NCBI GenBank assembly: GCA_910578565.1
Contig: CAJTQF010000002.1
Coordinates: 123,658 to 187,657 of the forward strand
From: an uncultured Christensenella sp.
GTDB taxonomy: Bacteria; Bacillota; Clostridia; Christensenellales; Borkfalkiaceae
Direction of reading: 5' to 3'
DNA: 64,000 nucleotides
The notes under the pieces are model-generated. The model saw nothing but the letters and a program-made list of their open reading frames with translations. It was not told where the DNA came from and made no database searches. A program made the translations under genes and the position numbers. Every line of letters starts with the position of its first letter. The first letter of the stretch is position 1. This document shows, in pieces, positions 22,304 through 35,741 of this stretch.

Positions 22304-25300
22304 TTATTCTTCGTCGCTGTTCACAACGCTGTTAAAGTTTGCGTTAAGCACGGGAGACATATTTTTATATTCCTTTACGCCCGTACCAGCGGGAATGAGC
22401 TTACCGATAATAACGTTTTCTTTAAGTCCCAAAAGCGGGTCAATCTTGTTTTTGATTGCCGCGTCTGTGAGAACCCTTGCGGTTTCCTGGAATGACGCCG
22501 CCGACAGGAACGAGTCGGTCGAAAGAGCCGCCTTGGTTATGCCCAACAGCACGCGCTTTTGCAGCGCGGGAGTGCCGCCGCCTTCGATAGCTTTGCGGTT
22601 TTCTTCTTCAACGGTAAACATATCAACAGTTTCGCCGGGAAGAAGGTCTGTTGAACCTGCGCTTTCAATCCTTACCTTTCTGAGCATCTGGCGGACGATA
22701 ATTTCAACGTGTTTGTCGTTAATGTCAACGCCCTGCGAGCGGTAAACGGACTGAACCTGTTCGAGAATATAGTCCTGAACGCCCTTGACGCCGGAAATTC
22801 TTAAAATATCCTGCGGATAAACCGAACCGGTATTGAGAACGTCGCCGGGCTGAACTGCGTCGCCTGTCTTTACGTGCAATTCCGCATTGAAAGGCAAAGT
22901 ATATTCCTTTTTAAGTTCTTTTGTAACCGCATCGCGGATAACAATGTGTTTAAGGTTGTCTTTATCGTCTACGGTGACTATACCGGAAACTTCGCAAAGA
23001 GTTGCGCAACCCTTGGGTTTACGCGCTTCGAAAAGTTCTTCTACACGGGGAAGACCCTGCGTAATATCGCCCGTAGCCGCGATACCGCCCGTATGGAAAG
23101 TACGCATGGTAAGCTGGGTACCAGGTTCGCCTATAGACTGGGCGGCAATTACGCCAACCGCTTCACCGGGCTGTACGGGCGTGTTGGTCGCCATATTTTT
23201 ACCGTAACATTTAGCGCACACGCCGTAACGGGAATTACAACTGAATACCGAACGGATTGAAACCTGTTCTATCCCCGCGTTCACAATCTCTTTTGCAAGC
23301 GCGTCGGTTACGAAATTGTTCTGGGCAACTATAACTCTGCCGTTTTTGTCCTTTACGTCTTCGGCTACGAACCTGCCCTGAATTCTGTCTTCAAGACCTT
23401 CGATAACTTCGCCGTTGGGACCTATTATCGCTTTTACGACCATACCGCGCGGCTTTTTACTGCCGGCCATACAGTCTTCTTCGCGAACTATTACGTCCTG
23501 CGAAACGTCTACGAGCCTACGCGTAAGATAACCTGAGTCCGCCGTCTTTAACGCGGTATCCGCAAGACCTTTACGTCCGCCGTGCGACGAAATGAAGTAT
23601 TCGAGAACGGAAAGTCCCTGCCTGAAACAGGATTTAACGGGAACTTCAATCTTTTTACCCTGCGGGTTTACCATCAGTCCGCGCATGCCGGAAAGCTGTT
23701 TCATCTGGTCGATTGAACCGCGCGCGCCAGAGTCCGCCATCATCCAGATGGGATTGAATTTGTCAAGCGACTTTTTCAACGCGTCGGTAACCTGGTCGGT
23801 AGCTTCGTCCCACGCGCTGATTACCGCGTTGTAACGCTCTTCTTCCCTCAAAAGTCCGCGCTGATACTTCTTTTCAATCTGGATAATCTTCTGTTCGGTA
23901 TCGGCAACGATTTCCTTTTTGGCTTCGGGAATGTGCATATCGAATACCGAAGTTGTTATTGCTCCGATTGTAGAGTATTTATAGCCGAGCGTTTTGATTT
24001 TATCGAGAACGTCCGCCGCTCTGGGCGCGCCGCCAGTTTTGAAGCAACGTTCGACAATTTTGCCGAGCTGTTTTTTGCCGACCGCAACAGCCGAGCCCAA
24101 AAACTCGTACGAAATTTCGTATTTAAGATAATCCTGTTTGTTCTTTCTTTCTACAAAGCCCAGATCCTGCGGCATATTAGAGTTGAATATAATTCTGCCG
24201 ACCGTGGTCCTTACCCTGCCCTGAACGGTTTCGCCGTCGGGAGTAACTACCGAACGCCTTACATAGATTTCGTCCTGCATATGGACGAGCTTCATCTGGT
24301 AAGCCATCATGGCTTCGTCTTCGGAGATGTAAGCGTTTGCAACGTACTTTTCGGCGCCTTCGTCCTTTTCGTTGCACTCGTAATATCTGTCGCCGCCCCA
24401 GCGGTAATATTTACCGTCTTCGCGGCGGATAATGGTCAGGTAGTAAGCGCCGAGTACCATATCCTGCGCGGGCTGCATAACGGGCTTGCCGTCCGAAAGT
24501 TTCAAAATATTGTTGGAAGAAAGCATTAAAAATCTTGCTTCCGCCTGAGCTTCAACCGAAAGGGGTACGTGTACCGCCATCTGGTCGCCGTCGAAGTCCG
24601 CATTGAATGCAGTACAAACCAAAGGATGAATTTTAATTGCTCTGCCTTCGATTAACACGGGTTCGAACGCCTGTATCGAAAGTCTGTGCAACGTGGGCGC
24701 ACGGTTTAAAAGCACGGGGTGCTCTTTAATAACCTGTTCGAGAACGTCCCATACAAGGGGTTTTGCCTTTTCTACCGTTCTCTTCGCGCTCTTTATATTG
24801 TGGCACTGACCGCTTTCAACAAGTTTTTTCATTACGAAAGGCTTGAAAAGTTCAATAGCCATTTCTTTGGGAAGTCCGCACTGGTAAAGGCGGAGTTCAG
24901 GTCCTACGACGATAACCGAACGTCCGGAATAGTCTACACGTTTACCCAAAAGGTTCTGACGGAAACGTCCCTGCTTGCCGCGGAGCATACCCGAAAGGGA
25001 TTTAAGCTCTCTGTTGGAAGGTCCCGAAAGGGCTTTGCCGCGCCTGCCGTTATCTATGAGCGCGTCAACCGCTTCCTGCAACATTCTCTTTTCGTTTTTG
25101 ACAATCATGTCGGGCGCGCCCAATTCCATCATTCTCTTCAAACGGTTGTTGCGGTTGATTACGCGCCTGTACAAATCGTTTAAGTCGGAAGAAGCAAACC
25201 TGCCGCCGTCAAGCTGGACCATAGGGCGCAGTTCGGGGGGAAGCACGGGAAGAACGGTCAAAACCATCCATTCGGGGCGGTTTCCGCTCTTTCTGAACGA

Positions 25301-25960
25301 TTCGAGAATTTCGATTCTCTTAACCGCTTTCACGCGCTTTTGCGCCGCGCTGCTTGTGTCTATTATCTTCTTTGTTTCTTCGCACTCTTTGTCAAGGTCC
25401 ACAGCCATAAGAAGTTCGCGGATAGCTTCCGCGCCCATTCCTACTTTAAGACCCGTTCTTTCGCTTTCGCCGTACTTTTCTTCTATTTCACGCAGTTCTT
25501 TGTCGTTTATGACCTGCTTGTATTCAAGCACGGGTACCGTACCGGGGTCAATTACTACATAAGCCGCAAAATAGATTACCTGTTCAAGCGCCTTGGGACT
25601 CATATCGAGAATAAGACCTATTCTCGAAGGCACACCGCGGAAGTACCAGATATGCGATACGGGGGCGGCAAGCTCTATATGACCCATTCTTTCGCGCCTT
25701 ACTTTGGCGCGGGTTACTTCAACGCCGCACTTTTCGCAGGTGATGCCCTTATAGCGGATACGTTTATACTTTCCGCAGTGGCATTCCCAGTCCTTCATAG
25801 GTCCGAAGATACGCTCGCAGAAAAGTCCGTCCTTTTCGGGTTTTTGCGTTCTGTAATTTATTGTTTCGGGCTTGGTTACTTCGCCCTTGGAAAGTTCCCT
25901 GATTTTTTCCGGGGAAGCTACGCTGATTTTGATAGAACTGAAATCGTTTAACTCAAACAT
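22304..25960 (-). CDS. rpoC: RNA polymerase beta' subunit
   Basis: 1218 residues, normal size for Firmicutes. N-terminal zinc-binding CHCGKYKRIRYKGITCEKCG is present in parts near residues 60-80; the catalytic NADFDGDQM triad lies near 447; the second zinc cluster CNSRYGVCAKCYG is near 915; the trigger-loop region has GEPGTQLTMRTFHTGG. It forms the active centre with RpoB, whose gene ends 14 nt upstream. Antisense ORFs over this gene are shadows of its codon usage. Confidence 0.98.
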   Translation of the reverse strand: MFELNDFSSIKISVASPEKIRELSKGEVTKPETINYRTQKPEKDGLFCERIFGPMKDWECHCGKYKRIRYKGITCEKCGVEVTRAKVRRERMGHIELAAPVSHIWYFRGVPSRIGLILDMSPKALEQVIYFAAYVVIDPGTVPVLEYKQVINDKELREIEEKYGESERTGLKVGMGAEAIRELLMAVDLDKECEETKKIIDTSSAAQKRVKAVKRIEILESFRKSGNRPEWMVLTVLPVLPPELRPMVQLDGGRFASSDLNDLYRRVINRNNRLKRMMELGAPDMIVKNEKRMLQEAVDALIDNGRRGKALSGPSNRELKSLSGMLRGKQGRFRQNLLGKRVDYSGRSVIVVGPELRLYQCGLPKEMAIELFKPFVMKKLVESGQCHNIKSAKRTVEKAKPLVWDVLEQVIKEHPVLLNRAPTLHRLSIQAFEPVLIEGRAIKIHPLVCTAFNADFDGDQMAVHVPLSVEAQAEARFLMLSSNNILKLSDGKPVMQPAQDMVLGAYYLTIIRREDGKYYRWGGDRYYECNEKDEGAEKYVANAYISEDEAMMAYQMKLVHMQDEIYVRRSVVTPDGETVQGRVRTTVGRIIFNSNMPQDLGFVERKNKQDYLKYEISYEFLGSAVAVGKKQLGKIVERCFKTGGAPRAADVLDKIKTLGYKYSTIGAITTSVFDMHIPEAKKEIVADTEQKIIQIEKKYQRGLLREEERYNAVISAWDEATDQVTDALKKSLDKFNPIWMMADSGARGSIDQMKQLSGMRGLMVNPQGKKIEVPVKSCFRQGLSVLEYFISSHGGRKGLADTALKTADSGYLTRRLVDVSQDVIVREEDCMAGSKKPRGMVVKAIIGPNGEVIEGLEDRIQGRFVAEDVKDKNGRVIVAQNNFVTDALAKEIVNAGIEQVSIRSVFSCNSRYGVCAKCYGKNMATNTPVQPGEAVGVIAAQSIGEPGTQLTMRTFHTGGIAATGDITQGLPRVEELFEARKPKGCATLCEVSGIVTVDDKDNLKHIVIRDAVTKELKKEYTLPFNAELHVKTGDAVQPGDVLNTGSVYPQDILRISGVKGVQDYILEQVQSVYRSQGVDINDKHVEIIVRQMLRKVRIESAGSTDLLPGETVDMFTVEEENRKAIEGGGTPALQKRVLLGITKAALSTDSFLSAASFQETARVLTDAAIKNKIDPLLGLKENVIIGKLIPAGTGVKEYKNMSPVLNANFNSVVNSDEE

Positions 25961-25974
25961 TTTTTAACCTCCCT

Positions 25975-30006
<4,032 letters not shown>

Positions 30007-30407
30007 TAAAAGAACTCCTTTTTTATTGGCTTGTACGCCTTGATTTATTTTCACATGGGCGATTATCCGTATATATCTTTTCACCGGAAAAAATCTATAA
30101 TGTTACCAAAGTTAATTCACGGGTTCCCCGTGACGATGCCAATCTGCCTGTCCGCGCAAAAAATTTTCAAAACTGCGCAAAAATTTTTATCCTACCCTTT
30201 ACAAATTGCAATTTATATAGTATAATCCATTGGGTAAGGAGATAAAACCTGCCGAAATCAGGCGAATTTTTTTGTTAAAATTTGCTAAAAACGGCTAATG
30301 AGTACAAAATTAGCATTTTAATACAGTGTACTATTATATATTGGTATTTCAAGTAAGTCAAGCGTTTTTACCGCTTGATTTAAAAATTATTTTGTAGCGG
30401 GATTTTT
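30007..30407. promoter_or_regulatory. divergent control region rpoB / rqcP
   Basis: About 400 nt without a gene. For rpoB (minus) a likely promoter is TTGCAA (30211-30206), 16-bp spacer, TAAAAA (30189-30184), giving a leader of about 170 nt that contains a perfect hairpin CACGGG-GAA-CCCGTG (30132-30118). On the plus strand there are hairpins GCTAAT/ATTAGC around 30293-30313 and TCAAGCG/CGCTTGA around 30358-30378. No small ORF with a good start was found here. Confidence 0.5.
30198..30226 (+). promoter_or_regulatory. plus-strand promoter overlapping the rpoB promoter
   Basis: TTTACA (30198-30203), 17-bp spacer, perfect TATAAT (30221-30226). Its -35 is interleaved with the rpoB -35. Transcription would begin near 30233, about 175 nt before rqcP; after about 40 nt the RNA meets a small CCTG/CAGG hairpin and seven U (30248-30273), which could end a short RNA or attenuate. 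Confidence 0.6.
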
Positions 30408-30647
30408 ATGAGAATAGACAAATTTTTAAAAGTTTCAAGAATATTAAAACGCCGCACCCTTGCGCAGGAAGCCTGCGATAAGGGCAAAGTGTACGTAAAC
30501 GGCAAAGACGTAAAACCCGGACATAAAATAAAGGTCGGCGACGTGGTTGAAATTAATTACGTTGACGGCAGCGTTAGGTTTATAATCAAAGAGATTAAAG
30601 AAACTGTAAAAAAGGACGAAGCCCCTTCCCTTTACGAAATTATTTAA
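30408..30647 (+). CDS. rqcP: RqcP/YabO-type S4-domain RNA-binding protein
   Basis: 79 residues, a single S4 RNA-binding domain: MRIDKFLKVSRILKRRTLA at the start and GKVYVNGKDVKPGHKIKVGD in the middle. It matches RqcP (YabO), which works with RqcH in bacterial ribosome-associated quality control, stabilising the peptidyl-tRNA on obstructed 50S subunits during alanine tailing. It is followed after 10 nt by ispDF and so leads a rqcP-ispDF-31815-radA operon. Only a weak GGGA precedes its ATG. Confidence 0.93.
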   Translation: MRIDKFLKVSRILKRRTLAQEACDKGKVYVNGKDVKPGHKIKVGDVVEINYVDGSVRFIIKEIKETVKKDEAPSLYEII

Positions 30648-30657
30648 AGGATTTTAA

Positions 30658-31797
30658 ATGAAAAAAAATAAAGTAAGCGTCATTATCTGCGCGGGCGGAA
30701 CAGGCGAGCGTGCAAACCTTGGCAAAAACAAACTTCTGGCAGACCTGTACGGCGCGCCCGTGCTGTGGCACACGCTTAAAAAATTCGACATTCCCGAAAT
30801 TAACGAGATTATCGTCGCCGCGGCTGAAACGGATTTAAAAGAAATTTCCGCAATCGCAAAACCGTTCGGCTGTAAAATCGTTACGGGCGGAAAGACAAGA
30901 ACGGAAAGCGTTTTAAACGCGCTTGGACATGTCACGGGCGACATAGTTTTAATTCACGACGGGGCAAGACCTTTCGTAACGGACAAACTTATATTAAACT
31001 GCATTGAAAGCGTAAAAACTTACGGCAGCGCAGTCTGCGCCATACCCGCAACAGACACGGCGGTTTACGGGCATTACTCAGTCATAACGGAAAGGCTTGA
31101 CCGCTCTTCAATGTACCGCGTACAGACGCCGCAGGGATTTTATACCGAAGATATCATTTATGCCTACAACCTGGCGGGCGGCAAAACCTTTCACGACGAC
31201 AGCGAAGTTTACGGCGAATACATAGGCGAACCGCGCCTTATCGACGGCGACCCCGACAACAAAAAGCTGACTTACAGGCAGGACTTTGACAAAGCAATTC
31301 CGCGCGTTGCGCTTGCGAACGGAATGCGCACGGGCTTCGGCTGCGACGTCCACGCTTTCGGCGAAGGCAACTTTATCACCCTTTGCGGCGTAAAAATAGA
31401 GTGCGGAAAAAGCCTTGTCTCGCACAGCGACGGCGACGCAGCCGTTCACGCGGTAATGGACGCTCTCCTTTCCGCCGCGGGGCTGAAAGATATAGGCAAC
31501 TATTTCCCCGATTCCGACGCACGGTTTAAAGGCGCGGACAGCATAGACCTTTTAAAGCAAGTTGTTAAAATTATAAAAGACGCAGGTTACGCCCCCGCCA
31601 ATATCTCGGTAAGCATACAGGCGGACAAACCCAGACTTGCGACATATATAAACCCAATGCAACAAAATTTGGCGGACGCGTGCGGAATTGCCGTTGAACA
31701 GACGGCTGTTGCCGCCGGTACTTGCGAAGGGCTGGGATTTGTTGGCGAAGGGCTGGGCATTGCCGCTTACGCGGTTGCCACACTGAATAAGGAATAA
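30658..31797 (+). CDS. ispDF: bifunctional IspD-IspF (MEP pathway)
   Basis: 379 residues. The N-terminal cytidylyltransferase (about 1-215) has IICAGGTGERANLGKNK and the HDGARPFV segment; the C-terminal MECDP synthase (about 220-379) starts RTGFGCDVHAFGEG and holds the metal ligands of DVH plus HSDGD. The fusion skips the IspE step in between and is known from several bacteria. The IspD P-loop has GERANLGKNKLL with Asn-Leu in place of the usual Met-Gly, a common variation. Both activities serve isoprenoid precursor synthesis. Shine-Dalgarno AAGGA is present. Confidence 0.95.
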   Translation: MKKNKVSVIICAGGTGERANLGKNKLLADLYGAPVLWHTLKKFDIPEINEIIVAAAETDLKEISAIAKPFGCKIVTGGKTRTESVLNALGHVTGDIVLIHDGARPFVTDKLILNCIESVKTYGSAVCAIPATDTAVYGHYSVITERLDRSSMYRVQTPQGFYTEDIIYAYNLAGGKTFHDDSEVYGEYIGEPRLIDGDPDNKKLTYRQDFDKAIPRVALANGMRTGFGCDVHAFGEGNFITLCGVKIECGKSLVSHSDGDAAVHAVMDALLSAAGLKDIGNYFPDSDARFKGADSIDLLKQVVKIIKDAGYAPANISVSIQADKPRLATYINPMQQNLADACGIAVEQTAVAAGTCEGLGFVGEGLGIAAYAVATLNKE

Positions 31798-31814
31798 TTT
31801 AAGGAGTAATATAT

Positions 31815-32777
31815 ATGGTAAAATCAAAAAAATCGGTGTTTATTGTTCTGATAAGTTTAGCGGCAATGTTGCTCACCGCTACGCTTGTGCTTCTGTTCGT
31901 TCCCGAACCGAAACCGATAACCATTACCGAAAAATTTTATATTGCCGAAACGCAAAACGGCTTTGAGTTGCACGGTAAAATCAGAAACGACAGCGGCGAA
32001 GACCGCACTTTTAAATATTACGGACAGCAGATAACGGTTACATTACATATAAACGACCTTTCAGGCGGTACGGAATACAACAAAGATTACGTGATTTTCA
32101 ACGAAGACGTAACCGTTAAAGCCGGTGAAAGCTACGAAATTAACAAGGAATTGGATATCCCCTGCCAGGCTGAAATTACAAAGGTTACGGCGAAGCTTCA
32201 CAAAAAAGAATATTCCGTAAACTACACCCTTTACGGAAACGTTATAAACGAAGGCAATTTTTTAATAGCCGCGGTTTTTGCCGGCATTGCGGGCGGCTCG
32301 TTACTGATTGGGGCAATTGCAAACCTTATAGCTAATATAAAAACGGCTAAACGCGCAAACCGAATTATCAGCGATATTTCGCAAAAGTTCGGCAACGCAA
32401 TTTATGCATCTGGGTATTACGGCGACAAAAAGCAGGAACGCGCCAACGCGGCAAAATCGGCGTTTGGCGTTATCGGCGGCGCAACGATGCAACTGGTTAC
32501 GGGGCTTGGCGTATACAGAACATATTCCGGCAGACGGCGCAGAGACTTTGTAATTACAGACAACGCTCTGTTTGAAGTCGTCGGAAAAGAGCAAAATTAT
32601 TACGATATTAAACCGCAGGTACAGGAAAACTTTAAAAACGCAGAAATCATTGAAAAACGCAATCAGTTGACAATGAACGGCGCGGACGGAAGAAGTTACT
32701 TTATCTTTAAAGTAAATAACGGCGAAAAACAAAAGCTGACAGACGCGCTTTATAACTTATTCAAAGAAAATAAATAG
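31815..32777 (+). CDS. unknown two-helix membrane protein
   Basis: 320 residues, not recognised. A first helix (about 8-29) is followed by an extracytoplasmic segment of about 110 residues with alternating beta pattern (FYIAETQNGFELHGKIRND, then ITVTLHINDL), and a second helix (about 150-173). The C-terminal cytoplasmic part, after an Ala/Lys-rich linker, ends in a basic/aromatic beta-rich section (RRRRDFVITDNALFEVVG) that may be a PH-like fold. Strong SD AAGGAG 8 nt upstream. Placement between ispDF and radA gives no clear functional hint. Confidence 0.8.
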   Translation: MVKSKKSVFIVLISLAAMLLTATLVLLFVPEPKPITITEKFYIAETQNGFELHGKIRNDSGEDRTFKYYGQQITVTLHINDLSGGTEYNKDYVIFNEDVTVKAGESYEINKELDIPCQAEITKVTAKLHKKEYSVNYTLYGNVINEGNFLIAAVFAGIAGGSLLIGAIANLIANIKTAKRANRIISDISQKFGNAIYASGYYGDKKQERANAAKSAFGVIGGATMQLVTGLGVYRTYSGRRRRDFVITDNALFEVVGKEQNYYDIKPQVQENFKNAEIIEKRNQLTMNGADGRSYFIFKVNNGEKQKLTDALYNLFKENK

Positions 32778-32786
32778 GAAAAAACG

Positions 32787-34148
32787 ATGGCTAAAACTAA
32801 TACCGAATTTGTTTGCGGCGAATGCGGGGCTTCCAGTCCCAGATGGTTGGGGCGTTGCCCCGCCTGCGGAAAATTCAACACTATGGTTGAAGAGATTGTA
32901 AAACCTGCCGAACCGCAGAAGGCGGCGCGCAAAGCCGTTTACGGCGGCAGGGCGAAACCGCTTTCCGAAATCGCTTTTGAAAGCTACGACAGAACGCCTT
33001 CGGGCATATCCGAATTCGACACCGTTTTAGGCGGCGGGATAGTCACGGGTTCGCTTGTGTTAATAGGCGGCGACCCCGGCATAGGCAAGTCTACCCTTCT
33101 TACGCAGATTGCAGCCAACCTTTCAAACACAAAAAAGGTTTTATACTTTTCCGCGGAAGAAAGCTGTTCGCAGGTAAAACTGCGTGCGCAGCGTCTTGCG
33201 CTTAAACCTAAGGACCTTTACATCATTAACGAAACCTGTATAGACGGATTGGAAAGCGAACTTGACGGCGTTCAGTGCTGCATAATAGACTCTATACAGG
33301 CTGTTTACACAGAAGATTTGTCGTCTTCGGCAGGCTCGGTAGGTCAGGTGCGCGAGTGCGCTTCAAAACTTATGCGCATTGCAAAAAGCCGCGGCATCAC
33401 CTTTTTTATAGTCGGACACGTCACCAAAGAAGGCGCGCTCGCCGGTCCCAAAGTGCTTGAACACATTATGGACACCGTGCTGTACTTCGAAGGCGAAAAC
33501 CAGGAAAATTTCAGGATTTTGCGCGCGGTCAAAAACAGGTTCGGCAACGTTCAGGAAGTCGGCGTATTTGAAATGACTGAAAGCGGCATTATTCCCGTAA
33601 CCGATTACTCGGGCGTATTCCTGTCGGAGAGCCGCGGGGAAGAACCCGGCTCCGTAGTAACGCCGGCGCAGACGGGCGCAAGGTGTATGAACGTGGAAAT
33701 CCAGACCCTTGTTTCAAAGACTTCGTTCGGCTTGCCGAGGCGTATGCCTTTGGGTGTGGATTACAATAAACTTGTGCTTCTTTTGGCGGTGCTTGAAAAG
33801 CGCTGCGGCGTAAACCTTTCTTCTTCAGACGTGTACGTCAACGCTATGGGCGGCATTAAGCTGAACGAACCTTCCTGCGATTTAGCGGTGTGCGCCGCGC
33901 TGGCTTCGGCTTACTTCGGAAAGCCCATAGACAAATACGTGGCGGTATTCGGCGAAGTGGGTTTAACGGGCGAAGTGCGTGCGGTTTCGTACTGCGAAAA
34001 GCGAGTTGCAGAATGCGCAAAAATGGGTTTCAAAAAGGTTCTGGTTCCCGCAAAAAATATGAAGTCGGTCGCAAAATATGCAGACAAAATTTCAATAGTG
34101 CCCATTCTTTACGTAAACACAATGATAAAATCACTATTTAAAGATTAA
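32787..34148 (+). CDS. radA: DNA repair protein RadA
   Basis: 453 residues. The N-terminal zinc finger is C10-x2-C13...C24-x2-C27; the RecA-like domain has Walker A GGDPGIGKST (about 92-101) and the RadA-specific KNRFG motif near residue 250; the C-terminal Lon-protease-like domain closes the protein. RadA drives branch migration of recombination intermediates. It is the last gene of its operon and ends at a terminator shared with the convergent 2H gene. Confidence 0.97.
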   Translation: MAKTNTEFVCGECGASSPRWLGRCPACGKFNTMVEEIVKPAEPQKAARKAVYGGRAKPLSEIAFESYDRTPSGISEFDTVLGGGIVTGSLVLIGGDPGIGKSTLLTQIAANLSNTKKVLYFSAEESCSQVKLRAQRLALKPKDLYIINETCIDGLESELDGVQCCIIDSIQAVYTEDLSSSAGSVGQVRECASKLMRIAKSRGITFFIVGHVTKEGALAGPKVLEHIMDTVLYFEGENQENFRILRAVKNRFGNVQEVGVFEMTESGIIPVTDYSGVFLSESRGEEPGSVVTPAQTGARCMNVEIQTLVSKTSFGLPRRMPLGVDYNKLVLLLAVLEKRCGVNLSSSDVYVNAMGGIKLNEPSCDLAVCAALASAYFGKPIDKYVAVFGEVGLTGEVRAVSYCEKRVAECAKMGFKKVLVPAKNMKSVAKYADKISIVPILYVNTMIKSLFKD

Positions 34149-34150
34149 TA

Positions 34151-34185
34151 AAAGCGCGGTTTGCATTTACAAACCGCGCTTTAAA
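34151..34185. terminator. bidirectional terminator between radA and the 2H gene
   Basis: Twelve-base-pair stem AAAGCGCGGTTT / AAACCGCGCTTT (34151-34162 with 34171-34182), flanked by A/T on both sides. Confidence 0.88.
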
Positions 34186-34186
34186 A

Positions 34187-34900
34187 TTACTGACATAATT
34201 TAATTATATTTTTATAACCGTTCATACCGGTAAAACGTTGATAAAACAGTCTGTCCGCATCCAGCTCTATCTCAATTTGATTTTTGTTGAGCGTATTAAC
34301 GGTTTCTTCAAGAATTTTTGCCGACCGCGCGCTGAAACCGTTTACGTTAAAATAAGCCAATGTAATATGCGGCGTAAACGGATAGCTCAACGGCTTGATA
34401 CAGTCAAAAACCGAATATAATTCCGTTAATTTGCGATACCCGCCGCCGTCTGCGGGTTGCAACCCCAAAACCAAACTTAAACCAACCATATTGAAAATAT
34501 AATTACTCTTGACTTTAATTTTGCAGTTTGCAAATTTTTGTATCTCTTCTCTTTTTTCTGTAATTTTCAATTGGTTGCCGGACATCGTATCCGACAGTCC
34601 CGTTAAAGACGCGGAACCCGATAAATCGTGCAACGTCATATGAAAATACGGTGAAGCCAACCTTTCGCAGAAACATTCCGGCGCTTTAACATACAATAAA
34701 TCGGACCACTCCGATAACTTTTGTTTTACCGCGCTATCCAACGCAAAAACAACCGTATCGCCGTAAAAATTTTTAAACTTATTATCTTTACCTACTTTTT
34801 GCGCAAGCGATTGATTGACCTTAAAATATTCATTTCCTAAATCTAATGTCCGTTTTTGAAAAGAGTTAATTCTTTCTTTAAATTCTTTAAAGGTTTCCAT
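34187..34900 (-). CDS. 2H phosphoesterase-like protein
   Basis: 237 residues from the ATG at 34900, which has AAAGGCGG upstream; the frame continues to 34954 without a ribosome site. Two H-x-T-L motifs, FHMTLHDL (H87-L90) and PHITLAYF (H178-L181), are the two halves of the 2H (LigT/CPD-like) active site, 88 residues apart as expected. Members act on 2',3'-cyclic or nucleotide phosphodiesters or in RNA repair; the substrate here is unknown. The gene is A/T-richer than its neighbours and has its own terminator, so it may be accessory. Confidence 0.75.
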   Translation of the reverse strand: METFKEFKERINSFQKRTLDLGNEYFKVNQSLAQKVGKDNKFKNFYGDTVVFALDSAVKQKLSEWSDLLYVKAPECFCERLASPYFHMTLHDLSGSASLTGLSDTMSGNQLKITEKREEIQKFANCKIKVKSNYIFNMVGLSLVLGLQPADGGGYRKLTELYSVFDCIKPLSYPFTPHITLAYFNVNGFSARSAKILEETVNTLNKNQIEIELDADRLFYQRFTGMNGYKNIIKLCQ

Positions 34901-34960
34901 AAAGCCGCCTTTTTTTATATTTATAGTAATACACAATTTAAACAAACGCAACAAATTTAA

Positions 34961-34997
34961 AACCCGCGCCCGAAGGTGTTACCTTCGGGCGCGGGTT
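34961..34997 (-). terminator. terminator of the SSB-like gene
   Basis: Seventeen-base-pair perfect stem (34961-34977 with 34981-34997), three-base loop, with TTTTAAATTT on the minus strand after it. Confidence 0.92.
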
Positions 34998-35010
34998 ATT
35001 TTAAAAAAAA

Positions 35011-35700
35011 TTAATTTTCGCTCTGTTCATACGTTCTGGGAACGGAATATAAATCAAACTCCTGCTCTATATCAAACTCAGACTCGTCGTCAAACGCGGC
35101 GAGTTTTGAAATCGAAACTTCGAACGCAGTCATTGTTATAAAACTTTCGTCAGGCTGCTTTTTCTGATATTCGCGGCTCTGTATTCTGCCCGAAAGCGCA
35201 ACCCTGTCGCCCACGGACAAATTTCTGACAAACCTTGCGTTTCTGCCCCAGGCAATCGCGGGGATATAGTCTGACTTGTTGTAGCTTCTGTTTACCGCTA
35301 TAAGCAAATCGGCAATTTCGCGGTTGAACGGAGTCGTGCGGTAAACGGGCGGTTTGCAAATATAGCCGGAAAGTATTATCGAATTGGGGTTTTTGCCGGG
35401 CTGCGTATCAAGAAGTTCGCGGATGAACACTGTCAGCATAAGGCGGGATTTTCCGCTTTCTAATTTGTTGTAAGAACGGAACTGCCCCAATGCGCAAATG
35501 GTGTTACCCACCTTCATTTCGTCGGTCATAATGCGTTCCGACACAGTAACCGGCAGAACGTCAGCCTGACCCGAAAGGCGCATAACTTTTACGTAAAACT
35601 CGTAAAATCCTTCGCCGTACACTTCGTGCGAAAACTCCGCTTCAGAAACGATTTCGCCGTAGATGTACACCTTGTTGTTCTTCTCTGTGTTGTAATTCAT
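35011..35700 (-). CDS. tandem OB-fold single-stranded DNA-binding protein
   Basis: 229 residues from the ATG at 35700; a Met four codons earlier overlaps the GGAGG ribosome site and is rejected. Two OB folds follow one another: about 8-100 (KVYIYGEIVSEAEFSHEVYGE) and about 103-200 (NSIILSGYICKPPVYRTTPF, then AIAWGRNARFVRNLSVGDRVALSGRIQSR-type strands). An acidic, aromatic tail follows. This double-OB SSB form is found in Clostridia beside the normal SSB. It probably binds single-stranded DNA in replication or repair; the special role is not known. Confidence 0.85.
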   Translation of the reverse strand: MNYNTEKNNKVYIYGEIVSEAEFSHEVYGEGFYEFYVKVMRLSGQADVLPVTVSERIMTDEMKVGNTICALGQFRSYNKLESGKSRLMLTVFIRELLDTQPGKNPNSIILSGYICKPPVYRTTPFNREIADLLIAVNRSYNKSDYIPAIAWGRNARFVRNLSVGDRVALSGRIQSREYQKKQPDESFITMTAFEVSISKLAAFDDESEFDIEQEFDLYSVPRTYEQSEN

Positions 35701-35741
35701 ATTTGCCTCCATAAAAAGTTTTTCCCTGTAATTTAATGAAT

